DNA of 64,000 bases from Stenopsyche tienmushanensis (taxonomy: Eukaryota; Arthropoda; Insecta; Trichoptera; Stenopsychidae). Shown here one piece after another: positions 47,087-57,985 of this stretch (positions within the stretch are counted from its first letter, which is position 1; the number at the start of each line of letters is the position of its first letter). The notes beneath the pieces were generated by a model. The model did no database searches. It was not told the DNA's origin and was given only the letters and a program-made list of their open reading frames with translations. The stretch is from the NCBI GenBank assembly GCA_008973525.1, contig WACJ01000074.1:310001-374000 (forward strand), read 5' to 3'. Made by a program: the position numbers and the translations under genes.

Positions 47087-48014
47087 TGTATAATATAATT
47101 TAAAAAAAAACTCAAATCATTTACACGAAGAAATTAATATATATGAAGTTAGGCAGACCAAGTGTTACAAATTTAAATCGCTATTGCTGTAACAATTATA
47201 AATATTTTAACTTTAGATTTTCAGATAATATTAAAATATATATTTGTGCTTATATTTCTGTACGATGGCGATGAATCTTGTTGGTGTGTCCGTAGTTTGC
47301 AATCAAATTATCGATGTGCAGGGCCGTAACAAGGGTGTGGCAAAGCAGGCGCCCGCCACGGGCGCAACTGGGCTTGGGGCGCAAAATGTAAAATAGCAGT
47401 CGAGAGCTGCACATGATTTTTATATTATTTGACCATTCTGTATTACACGAATCAACACTGAATAACTCTGTCCACTTTTATAATATATACTAAGTTGGCT
47501 AATCCCTCTTTTCTTCGTCTTCGCTTGAATATTGAATCGACTCAGGCGGCATAAACCCGCAATAAAATAAAGAGTCTTCTTCGGAAAATTTAGTTTTATA
47601 ATGTATAGGTGTCCGATCGCGAGGCGCTTATTCGTCATGTCAACCGTCCGAAAAGCGGACCAATTGGACATACAGACCTTGTGGCTACTCCGTCCTCCTT
47701 TAGAGTTTTTTGCGGCATTTTCTATAATCTGTACGATCACGGAAGATCCCACAGAGGCCTACTTACATAGGTGGCTCTTACTAATTTATGCTGCTATCTT
47801 AGATAATTTTTTAGTTTTAAGTTACAAAATCCAGCTATATTTTCTTCCCCGCGCTCAGAGCGCAAGTGGCCACTCGAATTTGAGAATGAGTATGTCTTTG
47901 GGAACATGGGTGTTAAATTCAGGTTTTGTACCTTGCTGTGCACTTTTGTTGACCGGATTGGCATGATCCCGAATAGCAAGATCAATAAACAGCTCAGGTC
48001 AGTGGGGGATCCCC
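47087..48014. other. Unassigned, overlapping open frames
   Basis: Frames of 121 codons (plus 47,601-47,966) and 110 codons (minus 47,420-47,752) overlap on opposite strands, so at most one is real; neither shows a domain. GCAGGGCCGTAACAAGGGTG at 47,320, followed by GGGGCGCAAAATG, resembles the AGAGCCGTAACTAGGG string at 48,679 and may be a transposon terminus. Confidence 0.3.
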
Positions 48015-48260
48015 GTGTTTCTTTATCTCAGGTGTGAAGTGATGGACCTATGTTTCATCTTGAATTGATGCGAAAATTCAGTTTTATTGCTGTAAAACAT
48101 CGCCAAATACTCGATTGAAACATCATCACGACGCTGTTTTTGTTTCATTGTGAGCAAACGCGGCACCCATCTTGCGCATAGCTTTCTCATGTCCAAATAT
48201 TCAGTTCGCGCACTTACAGTCGATGGTCATCCAATATCATTTTGTGGATTTTCGTAGCGT
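48015..48260 (-). mobile_element. mariner (irritans-like) transposase relic
   Basis: Minus-strand translation gives VHKMILDDHRL, a stop, VREL, then in another frame KLCARWVPRLLTMKQKQRRD, DVSIEYLAMFYSNKTEF and a stop after ITSHLR. The K-M-V-L-D-D-R-R-L-K-V-R-E-I and C-A-R-W-V-P-R-L-L-T blocks are typical of mariner transposases. The catalytic triad and both terminal repeats are missing. Confidence 0.65.
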
Positions 48261-48331
48261 TTTTTGGGCAGTTACCTCATTTGATTGACCATTGTACTAT
48301 TCATCTTGGAAGATAGATAGATTTCCGATAA

Positions 48332-48344
48332 GGGGGGGGGGGGG
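48332..48344. repeat. 13-base G run flanked by GATA repeats
   Basis: A run of 13 G lies between AGATAGATAGATT and AGATAGATAGATT copies. The direct GATA blocks could reflect slippage or a short tandem duplication. Confidence 0.6.
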
Positions 48345-48839
48345 TGCAAGTTAGATAGATAGATTGCCACAGGCGTTTCATACCCTCGTTATGGCTGTGT
48401 TGATGTGTCTACGATATAAACATATTTCGATTATAAATGTGGACATTATTTTCATGTTCTGATTCTAAAATACGAGCAGAGAGCAATCTTTAGTAGTGAC
48501 TGCGGTTCAAATTACGACCTGTGCGGTTCCTTGATTCTCATAGCCGCCCGCTGTTTTGAATTATTGGTGGACTCCCGCTTTAAACAAACATATTTGGAAT
48601 GTCTATTGATAAGCAAAAGTGTCGTAAATATCGGTCATTAGATCTATTGAAAAATCGTGCAGATATCGCTGAAGAGCAGAGCCGTAACTAGGGTAAAACG
48701 AATACATGCATGTATCCCTTTAGACGCCTATTTTTCTTGTATTATATTTGGATTGTTTTCTAGGCCTTAGTAGACTAAGTTCTTTGATTTTTTATTTTCA
48801 CGTATATTAAGTATTTGTGTTATTAAGTCGGTTATTGTA

Positions 48840-49120
48840 ACATTTAGACACGATCGGCACCCCCCTTGCGGCCACACGGTTGGTCATTAGCTGCCTTTTG
48901 CGACCGATCTTCGTGATTTAGCCACACTCGTCGTGGTATAGCCACGATAATCCGTCTCCACTTTATGGAACGGGCCCCATCGCCGTCGGTGAGCGCCCGC
49001 TGTTAGGGCTGCGCCCTGCGGCGCCTCCGCCCCCCCGGGCCCCCCGGGCCCCATCCCCCCTCGAAATTTTTTTTTGTTTTTTTTTTTTTCGGTTTCCCCC
49101 CCCCCCTCAAATTTTTTTTT
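48840..49120. repeat. GC-rich and low-complexity tract
   Basis: GGCGCCTCCGCCCCCCCGGG and CCCCCCGGGCCCC are followed by T runs and C runs (about 49,028-49,115). The minus-strand 81-codon frame here (Lys-, Gly- and Glu-rich) is an artefact of the composition. Confidence 0.6.
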
Positions 49121-49171
49121 CTTTCCCCTCACCCTAGGTTTTGTTCTGTGGACTTCAGAAAGTCTGGGACA

Positions 49172-49215
49172 GGTGTCCCCAACTTTTTACCGCGGTCCGC
49201 GGCCAAGTTATTTAC
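49172..49215 (+). mobile_element. hAT-like terminal segment
   Basis: CAGGTGTCCCCAACTTTTTA followed by CCGCGGTCCGCGGCC has the form of a hAT/Charlie end. No partner end or transposase was found. Confidence 0.4.
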
Positions 49216-49347
49216 ATCTAAATTTTTATTTTCAATTGTTTATATTTTAGTTTTGTTTCATGTTTTAGCGCATATTCTTAGCTCTATATTAATACGCTAG
49301 TTTATAAGATATTTTAAGTTTGAATTTATAAGTTTGAATTATAGAAT

Positions 49348-49377
49348 CAAGCTAGGATGGTGCGCCATCCTAGCTTG
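49348..49377. repeat. 13-bp perfect hairpin
   Basis: CAAGCTAGGATGG and CCATCCTAGCTTG are exact complements around a TGCG loop. This is a very stable cruciform or RNA hairpin. It lies between the hAT-like end and the retrotransposon-like repeat and could be part of either. Confidence 0.65.
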
Positions 49378-49496
49378 TCCATACATAAGTTGTACGGTGA
49401 CGGGGATACACCCTCAGTTGGTGTAGGAGCGAATCCGAGATGCACTTAAGCGTCACGTCTGTCTTTACCCTACCCCGGCAACGCCCTAGCGAGGAA

Positions 49497-49860
49497 AGGG
49501 GGGACTGAACTCCTTGTACTCCAGAAAGCCCTTTCCAGTAGAGTCAAAAAGGTCGTCTAGAGTAGTTTTCCACCACCTCCCTATGAAAACTACTCGGTCT
49601 TTACAAACCCCCCAAACTCCTTATCGAGACGTTCACGAAAGCGTCCGTCAATACGTTCACTCAGGATACCCGTTGGGTGAGCGTTCGAAATAAAACTCGG
49701 TGGTAATGCTACCTTTAATATCGAGCGAATGAGGAGGTGAATGTATGATACAGACGAGATGGATGTAATCCCTTCCTGTGAATGGATATTGAAGAGGCCC
49801 ATAGTTCTGTAGTGGACTGTCAGTGGCTGCACTATGATGATGATGATGATATTTGGATAA
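49497..49860 (+). mobile_element. Retrotransposon-like repeat, copy 2
   Basis: Homologue of 39,333-39,690 (see that entry), better preserved near its 3' end (GACTGTCAGTGGCTGCACTA) and terminating in ATGATGATGATGATGAT. The two overlapping minus frames of 129 codons arise within it and are not convincing genes. The sequence upstream (49,380-49,500, CGGGGATACACCCTC, CCCTACCCCGGCAACGCCC) may belong to the same element. Confidence 0.6.
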
Positions 49861-52800
49861 GCTAGAGAGAGATTTAAAGTGCTGCGAAGAAGATATGCAG
49901 ACTCTGGCGAAAAAAGCGAGTAGGATCTGTAAAGGAAGACGCAGGTGTATCTGATGGAAGTTACCAAAAATGAATACATAATGCAATTTTGTACTTTGAC
50001 ATGGTGTTTGTTGTGGCTGTATGTTTTGATAAAGATTTGATCTCAAAAGGTTGAAGTCACAAGTCCAACTGCTGAATTGCAGAATTATCTCCAGATACCA
50101 TTAGATATTTTAAGGTTTAATTTTTCCATAAAAAATGTGAACGAAAGATTTATAATCTGCAGACATTTTCCAATTAGCTTTCATTTTATAATAAAATAAT
50201 CTGAAGATAAGACGAACAAAGTCAACCTTTCAAAACTATAATGTAAACTATAATGTAAGATTATAATTATATTTTAAAAATGCTATTAATTATTTAACCA
50301 TTTTCAAAGCGATTTTATAAAAGTTTTGATAGCTTACAAAGAAATATATCCATCCTTATTTATGGCGTATGCTAAAATTGCCATTGAAATCGGCCTTTGT
50401 TTTAAATAAGTTGAGAGTATTTCAATTGTATTTTTTAAATAAATAAATCATTTCTGTCCATGCTTATAATACACTTTTCGATGCTAATGTAATTCAGCGA
50501 GACAAATCTATTCGTGTGTGGTCTGGATGCTGGACTGGATGTAGACAAATTGTCCATTTTTTTTAACGGCGCCCGGTTCAGGTCTTTCACTGTGAGAACA
50601 ACCCCTGCCTTGATTTATTATTTTATGGATAACATTTTTATGTTCTACTTCTCATGAAGCACTAATGGGTTTTTTGTCTCTTAACACAATTTAGTCCGAT
50701 AAGTGCACTGCAAAACTTCATCAGCAGTTCAGGCCGAGTTCGCAACAATACAAGGAATATCAATTTCCTCAGTAGAACTTTCATAATTCCAATACATATA
50801 TCTTTCAAAATATTAACCCACAATATACTTGATCAATGTATTATTATATAACCGACATTAAAACAGTATTTAAATAGTGAGATATTATCCATCAATCGCT
50901 ACGGTTGTAAAAATAGTAATAATTTTATTAGATTCACTCGTATGCCATTTATTGATATAAACAAGCCGTATTTTCGAAGCAAAAACACAAGGTTCGGACT
51001 ATAGTGTGTTAAAATTAACAGATATAGCTTATGCACTATTTAAACGCATGTTCACAGACATATTATTGTGGCAAAGGAATATAAATCCCGTTTTTATAGC
51101 TTGGAAAGATCTTTCATAAAGACTAACAAAAATGATATATGAAACAGTACTAGTGGCAGAATAAAATCGTGTATCCAGATGAAAGAATTTTGTCGACAGG
51201 ATGAGATACTTCCATGGTCCCCTTCGATATTCAAAGATATACCCGGATGCACCTGTCCCTCATCCCTTAAAATAGCTTGCCAAACCCCAGCTCGAAAGTG
51301 GTTGTTTCCATTCGCGGAAGTGGAAAAAAATGTCACGTCTTCTGAACACCCATATTCCATTACAGCTTCGAAGCAAATCAATATTAACCAATAGTCTGGA
51401 TGCCCTATTTATAATGAAGGGTTTTATCGAAGAGTTCTCCTCTGCAATAAGATGTTTTCGCATGACTTAGCGTGATAATCAGCATGAGCATCCTTCATTT
51501 TAAATCATTTCACGATGGCCGATTTCATCAGCAATTTAGACAAGGTCTACCGAAAATATTGAGATATTAGACTTTGTCGAGAGAGATCTTCACGGCTAAA
51601 GACAGCATCCGAACCTATTTAGTTGTTTTTGAAGCGTTGTTCGTGACATGTTTTCAAGCATTATCTTATCTTAGGACAACACGCCGCTTTATATAGACAC
51701 GACTTCTTGACGCCACATGCTTCCTATTTTCTTGCATTTCTTGCCCTACAATAGCATATGTTGTTGGCATCGATCTTGTGTTCTCTGATATCGTATTCAT
51801 GATCGTTTTGAACGATCTCAATTGAAGATATGCGCAATGTTGTATCCCCGAATTTCGACCTCCTTACGTGTTTGGATCCAAAATCTATCAAATTTTATTG
51901 ATATATGAACACTACAGCATATCTATCGATATTATACGGTTATTAGAAGTAGGGAATGAATGCTAAATATATGGTATGTACATACATACTTCGAGAACTT
52001 ATAAAATGAACAGATAACTCTAATAACCCACGCGCGGCTGACTCCGTATCTGCAACAACCCACGGATTTGGACTAAGGTATATCTTCATTCTAAAGATGC
52101 AATATTTTTACAATTGAAAAATTGATGAGTATATATGCATATAGACAAACAGACGAAAGGTCATGAAATGATATCCACTGAGAGACGTCCAATGACCGAT
52201 AACCAGATATGTGGACAAAATCAAATTCTGGAATAATGGAATCTTCTTATTATATTTTAAAAGAAGATCATTTATCAGAGCAGGTAAGCAATTTTAAATG
52301 TGACTAAGTAATGGATAAAAACCTTCCCTTCGTTCAGATTCAGGCTCGAATTATTTGGCGTGCTGATTTTATCTATTATGCCAGGGAAATCTGGGATGCA
52401 ATCTAACTTGCCAATCTAGACAAACGATGCAAAAGCAAAATTAAGATTTAGCCACAGTATTATTTTTATAATCCTAGCCAATCTGTTCACATATGTAAAA
52501 AAGCCATATAACCTGGAATGTGGAGATGACGCAGATGATTTGGTTCGTTCAAATCGATATTAACAGTAGTGTCAAGACGAGAATCAGTACAGGCATTAAT
52601 GTTGATACTCAGTCCAGAAAAGTGAGGGAGTTGCCAACACCGCTTTTCGTCAGGGTTGAGTTCCATCAGGAGTGCAAGATTTATGAACGTTCCAGCTCAA
52701 GTGATACCCAATGAACTAAATCCTTGTTCCACCATGAGCATTTACTGCTCCTTGATAAAGCTTCCAGTGGGGTAACACTTAATCTTAGACCATTATATCT

Positions 52801-52964
52801 GATAGATCAGGGACTTTTAAACTTGTGTAGTTCGAGGACCTTTATTTAGCCCATCCAGACAATAATTTAGTTTGTATGAGGTAGAAAAAAAATATCAATA
52901 AATTTAATATCATTTTCCATATATTTGGATATAATAGAGACAATTCTCAATATTTTGCAATAGG
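49861..52964. other. Intergenic, no confident gene
   Basis: 51,090-51,470 is less AT-rich, with overlapping frames on both strands (minus 95 codons, plus 71 codons), neither with a known domain. TCAGGGACTTTTAAACTTGT at 52,808 resembles a hAT terminus and may belong to the adjacent coding relic. Confidence 0.3.
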
Positions 52965-52967
52965 GGT

Positions 52968-53160
52968 TCATATTAACTACTATCAAAATTATATTTCCTT
53001 TCTTCGTCTATTTTTAATCCAATTTTCAACAGCAGTTTTCATTTGGTCATATCTTAATAAGTTCAAAATATCTTCAAATCTATTTTCAATAACAAATTTA
53101 ATTTCGTCAAAGTGGCTACTGAATCCTTCAACCTCCTGTGGAGTTACATCATCTTTCATG
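52968..53160 (-). pseudogene. Coding-like fragment, probably transposon-derived
   Basis: The minus strand reads for about 56 codons without a stop from an ATG near 53,160: MKDDVTPQEVEGFSSHFDEI, then FVIENRFEDILNLLRYDQMK and WIKNRRRKEI before TAA. Its composition is protein-like. A hAT-like terminus about 150 bp away (52,808) suggests transposon origin. The family is not identified. Confidence 0.35.
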
Positions 53161-54812
53161 GATGTAACAACATGACAAAACCGCTACCACCTACCAAGAA
53201 AGATTGAAAGTCCACCTGTGGACGGTAGGGTTCAAGTTGATTACCACAGCTTTATATTTCAATTGATTATATGTTAATTTTCATATTTTACTACAGAAAC
53301 TCTGGAGGATCTTGCTAGAGAAGGCCGTTAAGTTTGTATTTATCTTTAGAAGTTATCCTTGATGCAGTTATACGTGTCTTCTATGAAATTATACACTTAT
53401 GCCAAGTACAAAATATTTCGAAAATCTCAATTCTTGAATTTATCCCAATCTTATCTTATCCCAATACGATCTGCAATATCTCTGCTGCTGAATAATAGCC
53501 GAGGAGTTGATCATGCTAAATCTGACCAGCCTGAATCTGAACTGATTATAAATTAGCACTTACCAAAGAGTTCTAATTGCACGACGATCTCAGGATCTGA
53601 TCATGTTTCAGAGTATGGCTCATAAGCAACACTACACTATTCAAGCAACCGGTCAAGTTCGATAACGAATGACTACTGACAGTTACTGTGTTAAATTAAA
53701 AGTGGAAGATCGATAATTTTTTGATCGTAATAAAGCATAGTTTGTATTAAATTCATAATAATATTTTTAATTAATGGCGGCTTTTTGTACCATATGTTTG
53801 CATAGTGAGTTAGTTTCTGAACTCATATTAAAATGTTTCAGGTTGAAATATAGATTGAAGGGGGAAAATCCCGTTTTTATAAATCTGAGGATTCTAACGA
53901 ATTAAAATTTCCAATCAGTCATCTCAAAGCAAGATTATTTTAACATAATACCTATAAAAAAGAAAATTCTGAGATGATTACTAAAGTCGGGCAGGGCCAT
54001 TAAAAACTGCAACTGATTAATAGAGATCTTTTTTACACAATTTTATCCTAGTGAAAAACAATGAGCAATCCCCACATATCTAGGTAATCCCCGTCAATCA
54101 CGGGGGATACGTTATGGCGAAGGTATCCATAAATGAGATAATATTAATTGGTCACTTGGTTCCTTGATTTGACCTGTTCTACATTTATTGTGAAAAAATT
54201 GTCGATAGGAGTTAAATAATCCTACTCTTATTCGCTACTATCTCTGTCTTTTCTTCTAAAATTTCCATGCATTTATTATGAAAATAAATGATTTTAATTT
54301 GAGACGAGACATGAAAAGTAGTATGACATTTCAATCTCTACAGCCAGTAATAGATTTACTATATTTGTTGTCGCAGAAGGGCGCTCTTCTGGCCTCAAAA
54401 ATTCAGAAACTTTCAAAAAGGGTTTCACCCATCGACCTAATTCAAGGAACTCGAGAAATTCATGCTCATTCTTTGAAATACGCGGTTTCACTTGTAGAAA
54501 TCGTGGTTGAAATACAATCATCAATTTTAATCTAGCTTGATGCCACGTAAAATCGTAATTGGAAATCGCGCTTATCGAGGGCCTATCTAAACTTACCTTT
54601 TTATTTATTTTGGCCCATGTTGGCTTTCTTTTATCGTGTTACCTTCAAAGCTTCCGAAAATGGCTAAAAAATACAGCATTTACAGTTTAAGATTTAGATT
54701 CAACGAGGTCGAATTATAAATAATCACCCATTTTCGTTCAAAGGAGGAAAAAATGGTTCGAATAATTGGTGATGAAATTAATGTATACCTATATGTTTTT
54801 CAAATTTTTGTA
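53161..54812. other. Intergenic, nothing secure
   Basis: Opposed frames at 54,278-54,535 (plus, 85 codons) and 54,294-54,524 (minus, 76 codons) cannot both be real; neither is recognisable. GGGCAGGGCC at 53,990 is another copy of the GCCCTGCCC motif (inverted). Confidence 0.3.
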
Positions 54813-55300
54813 TTAACCTTTCCCTATCGATGTTGTATTTACTACACCTCGACTCTAACAATGGGAATATCGATATGAAATATAATAGATACGAGGTTCA
54901 GAATTTTTGTATTCCTCCGTAATATAATTACGAATCACATCAAAGTATTATAGTATACAAATATTCATCTGCAGCGACGGAAATAAATAATTTGTCGGGA
55001 AATCGGGAATTTTGCGAGTTTTAGTCCGTGTCTCAGCAGAAAGGAATTTTATCTCACGTGGACATCAACTCGAACTAGGATTTAAATATCTGATGATGAG
55101 ACCTCCAACGAGTGTGGAGGCTGAGCGTGCATTTTCAGCAGCAAGTTGTCTGGCTTCCAAAATCAGATCCAGACTAAATGACGAAACACTCGATGCTTTA
55201 ATGTTACTTCGGGCATATTTTCAAAATAGTATTTGATTTTTTTTGTGTATTATTTGTCTATTTTTGAATTGTATTTTTATCTGTTCTTAAATAAATAAAT
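54813..55300 (+). mobile_element. hAT element with transposase C-terminus
   Basis: The 5' part repeats 2099-2325. A plus frame (stop 55,234-55,236) encodes KYLMMRPPTSVEAERAFSAA, then SCLASKIRSRLNDETLDALM and LLRAYFQ, the hAT C-terminal dimerisation domain with its S-V-E-A-E-R-A-F-S core. The catalytic region is missing, since the repeat sequence joins directly upstream. TTAA starts the conserved segment on the left. The right terminus is not defined. Confidence 0.75.
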
Positions 55301-55439
55301 TTATTTTACAACATACAATTCTGGGATACTCTGCTTTAACGAATCCGCACTCACCGGGATCGCAATAAACGAGGGCTACCTGCACATAATGCGCGCGCAT
55401 TGATTAATTTTAATTAGGGATTTGGAGTATTTATTTAAA

Positions 55440-56110
55440 ATTTGGTAGTTATTGTTTATGTGCGGGAGAGAGAGAGAGCGAGCGCGCGTCGCCGGCGAGC
55501 GAAAGAGAAGGGTGGGGTGTGCCGGTAGCGCCGGGGAGGCGGCCGGTAGCGGCAACTCGAATTTCAAATATAGGCCTTCGGCTCAGTGTGGTCTCGGCCG
55601 TTGACGGGTTGGGTCGCGGGGGGGCAGTGCGAGCGCCGCTCCGCAACCTGTCTGTCTGTCTCTTGTCATACCAGTGCGTGCATCCGACGTTTCGCCTTAA
55701 CCTTATCGATTTTGCAATTCGTCACGTGCGCGCATCATGTGCCAGACACCGACCGCCACTTTTCATACGCTTTCCCATTTTTCCAATCAAAATAATAACG
55801 AGTGTGTTTATGTGATTCGCAATGACGTAATGACGTCTGGTCCGTTCGTCTGATCGTCCGTCCTTCGGATCGATCGATACACTTTTCCATCGTGGATTTC
55901 CACCACATCGCGTCATGATCTACTCCAGTGCCGTTCGCTCCTAGTGTCATTTTTTTTAAAAAATATACGAAAATCGTTCGGAAACTCGCAACAGTGTAAT
56001 CCCAGTGCAAACATACCAGTGATTTTATTTATACGGCGAGACGACTCTTTGTTAAATCGATAACCTCATAGCCACTGAAAGTTAACAGCTTTTCAGCACA
56101 AACACAAAGG
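55440..56110 (+). promoter_or_regulatory. GC-rich promoter and non-coding first exon (putative)
   Basis: A CpG-dense block (GAGCGAGCGCGCGTCGCCGG, GCGCCGGGGAGGCGGCCGG) follows AT-rich DNA. Initiator-like TCAGTGTGG (55,583) and CCAGTGCGTG (55,671) occur, and TGACGTAATGACGTC (55,823) is a double CRE-like site. Downstream, a CAGTG-rich, ATG-poor leader ends at AAACACAAAG|GTTTGTC near 56,110, a possible donor. This is the architecture of an insect developmental-gene first exon with a long intron. No coding exon in the window is securely linked to it, and strand and limits are inferred. Confidence 0.4.
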
Positions 56111-56192
56111 TTTGTCAAATATAATTCATCATTCATATCCTCAGTATTCCTTCTATCCAAAATATATGCTAAATATAACATAAATAATGCAA

Positions 56193-56339
56193 ATGACATA
56201 CATTTACGAATGTGTCCATTGCGACCTGACCTATTTTCTCAGGACTATATTCGCATGCATTGCAGAGCACTCTACCAGGAAAATTCCATGTATGTGTAAA
56301 TATCGGCTTTCCACATTAAATATACACACAAATCATTTA
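56193..56339 (+). pseudogene. Possible eroded zinc-finger exon
   Basis: The plus frame reads MTYIYECVHCDLTYF, a C-x2-C finger opening. A second frame then gives SQDYIRMHCRALYQ, placing His 12 residues after the second Cys, and the first frame resumes with CKYRLSTLNIHTNHL before TAA. Paired C2H2 fingers in this order occur in BTB/zinc-finger proteins such as Lola. Two opposing frameshifts would be needed, so this is a relic at best and could be chance. Confidence 0.25.
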
Positions 56340-56862
56340 TAAATAACGAAATAAACACTCTTTCATTGATATTTTCCATCATCAAGATTGCCCCCCCCTT
56401 ACAAATCATATTATTTAAATTATAATTTAAAAAAATATAAAAAACCTTATTCATTCGATATATACTATTAAAATTGCCTTGGATGCATGAAAAACCTATA
56501 ATCCGGACTGTGCGAGGTATTTGTTTCGATTGAACGAATTTAAAAATTATAAAATAAATGTGTTTTTGAATTAATTTTTAATCATAAAATTTAGCAAATT
56601 TGACACAATTTTGGGCGAAAAATATAAATTAATCGGTTATATCGGTTGTTGTTATGGTTTTTTCTAAATTTTAACCCATTTAGTGAGCTAATTTAAAATC
56701 ATCATAAACTTGGATGCTATATTCGTATGTCCGCCACTTATCGTCCGTACAAATCCATTTATCTGTCAGGATCGCCGCAGCGCGTATGAAGCTTGTATAT
56801 AAATAAATAAACACTTGAATACACACTTGACAATACACTTGAAATCGATTCATTTGGATTAT

Positions 56863-57020
56863 CATTATTAGTCGATAAATTTGGGTTATTGATCTATACA
56901 ATTGTACGATGTACGCAAGATACTCTCTCCGTCTCTGTTTCTCTCCAAACTCGATGTGTAAAAATGCTCTTTCTGAATCACTTGAACTCGGACACAAATA
57001 CGTGTCTTAAGGGCTTAAAT
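56863..57020 (+). repeat. Dispersed TTAA-type repeat, partial copy 3
   Basis: ATTATTAGTCGATAAATTTG, GATCTATACAATTGTACGAT and CTCTCCGTCTCTGTTTC match the middle of 660-1175. The G-rich right end is lost. Confidence 0.55.
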
Positions 57021-57067
57021 GTTTTTATTTGTATTAAAAGCTTGTTTTCTAGCATAATTTAAAACAG

Positions 57068-57240
57068 TGTTGGTGGTCCCCATCCCAACCCTTCTGACTC
57101 AATGTTTTAAACAAACAAACATTTCTTGGTCAAATATTGGTTAAAATATATTTTCTTACAACGTTTTCTGTAAAAAAAAAATCCTCGAAAATATCTTGTT
57201 TGAGTATAGATAAATGTTTTTTTTTTATATTTTTGCGGAA
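57068..57240 (-). mobile_element. hAT fragment homologous to 30,062-30,229
   Basis: CCCATCCCAACCCTTCTGAC, ACATTTCTTGGTCAAATATT and AGTATAGATAAATG run collinear with the hAT right-end region at 30 kb. The terminal repeat itself is not preserved here. Confidence 0.55.
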
Positions 57241-57489
57241 TCCAATATCCCAATACAAATATAGTATACACCTATTTATTGACCCATATTGCACACGAAA
57301 GCCAAGTTGTTTTACAAGGAGACTTTATAGCTAGCAAGGGATAGTTAAAACGCCTCAAAAATCGTCATGGAATACTTTGGTGACGATAACATATTTTTAT
57401 TTTTTATAACTGGTATGTCCATTGTGTTTATGACATTAAGTCTATAATATGAAACATTTTATCCAAAAAATTCCGGACTAGAAGGGGTC

Positions 57490-57575
57490 AGGGGCAGTAC
57501 TTTATAATCCGACAAGTTGGACAATCCGACACCGCTTTGAAAAACGTTTGTCGCATTATCCGCGGGTCTACTGCA
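57490..57575 (-). mobile_element. pogo-like terminal segment
   Basis: The minus strand reads TGCAGTAGACCCGCGGATAA, then TGCGACAAACG, and further in GTCGGATTGTCC and GTCGGATTATAAAG. CAGTAGAC with internal GGATAATG/GGATTAT repeats is the style of pogo/Tigger termini. No transposase is present. Confidence 0.4.
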
Positions 57576-57749
57576 TTAATTATATTTATAAACTACTAGC
57601 TCTGGTACACAGCGCGTTGCTGCCACACTTGTTTAATTAGGAATGATAGAAAGAATCAAATTTATTTTTTTGGTTTTATTATAAATATGAACAAAAATAC
57701 AAACATTGTTTTTTATATATAAGATCCACTGTAAGTTAATTGTATTATA

Positions 57750-57985
57750 TCTATATTATTTGAAAATGTCCAAACAATAAGTTGGCAAAGTTTTATCGCA
57801 ATCGAATGAACGGTATGGCAGCGCATAGAATACGAACAAACACATTTTTATTTTTTTTTAAATTAGACTATACCTATGTTACTCGCGCAGTCCTTAGCAA
57901 TAAGTGGACGAAGTTTTATAGCAAACTGATGAACGATATGGTAGCGCATTACATTCGAACAAACAGAGATTCATTTTTATATTTG
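57750..57985 (-). repeat. Inverted tandem pair of the 120-bp family
   Basis: Two units read on the minus strand TTTGTTCGTATTCTATGCGC and TTTGTTCGAATGTAATGCGC, each followed by CATA, CGTTCAT and AAAACTT. They match the units at 36,066-36,310 in opposite orientation. Just left, CTACTAGCTCTGGTACACAG (57,593) may mark an element end. Confidence 0.55.

Noticed and set aside
48887..49132. 81-codon Lys/Gly/Glu-rich minus frame
   Set aside because: It is produced by C and T homopolymer runs, so it is low complexity and not a gene.
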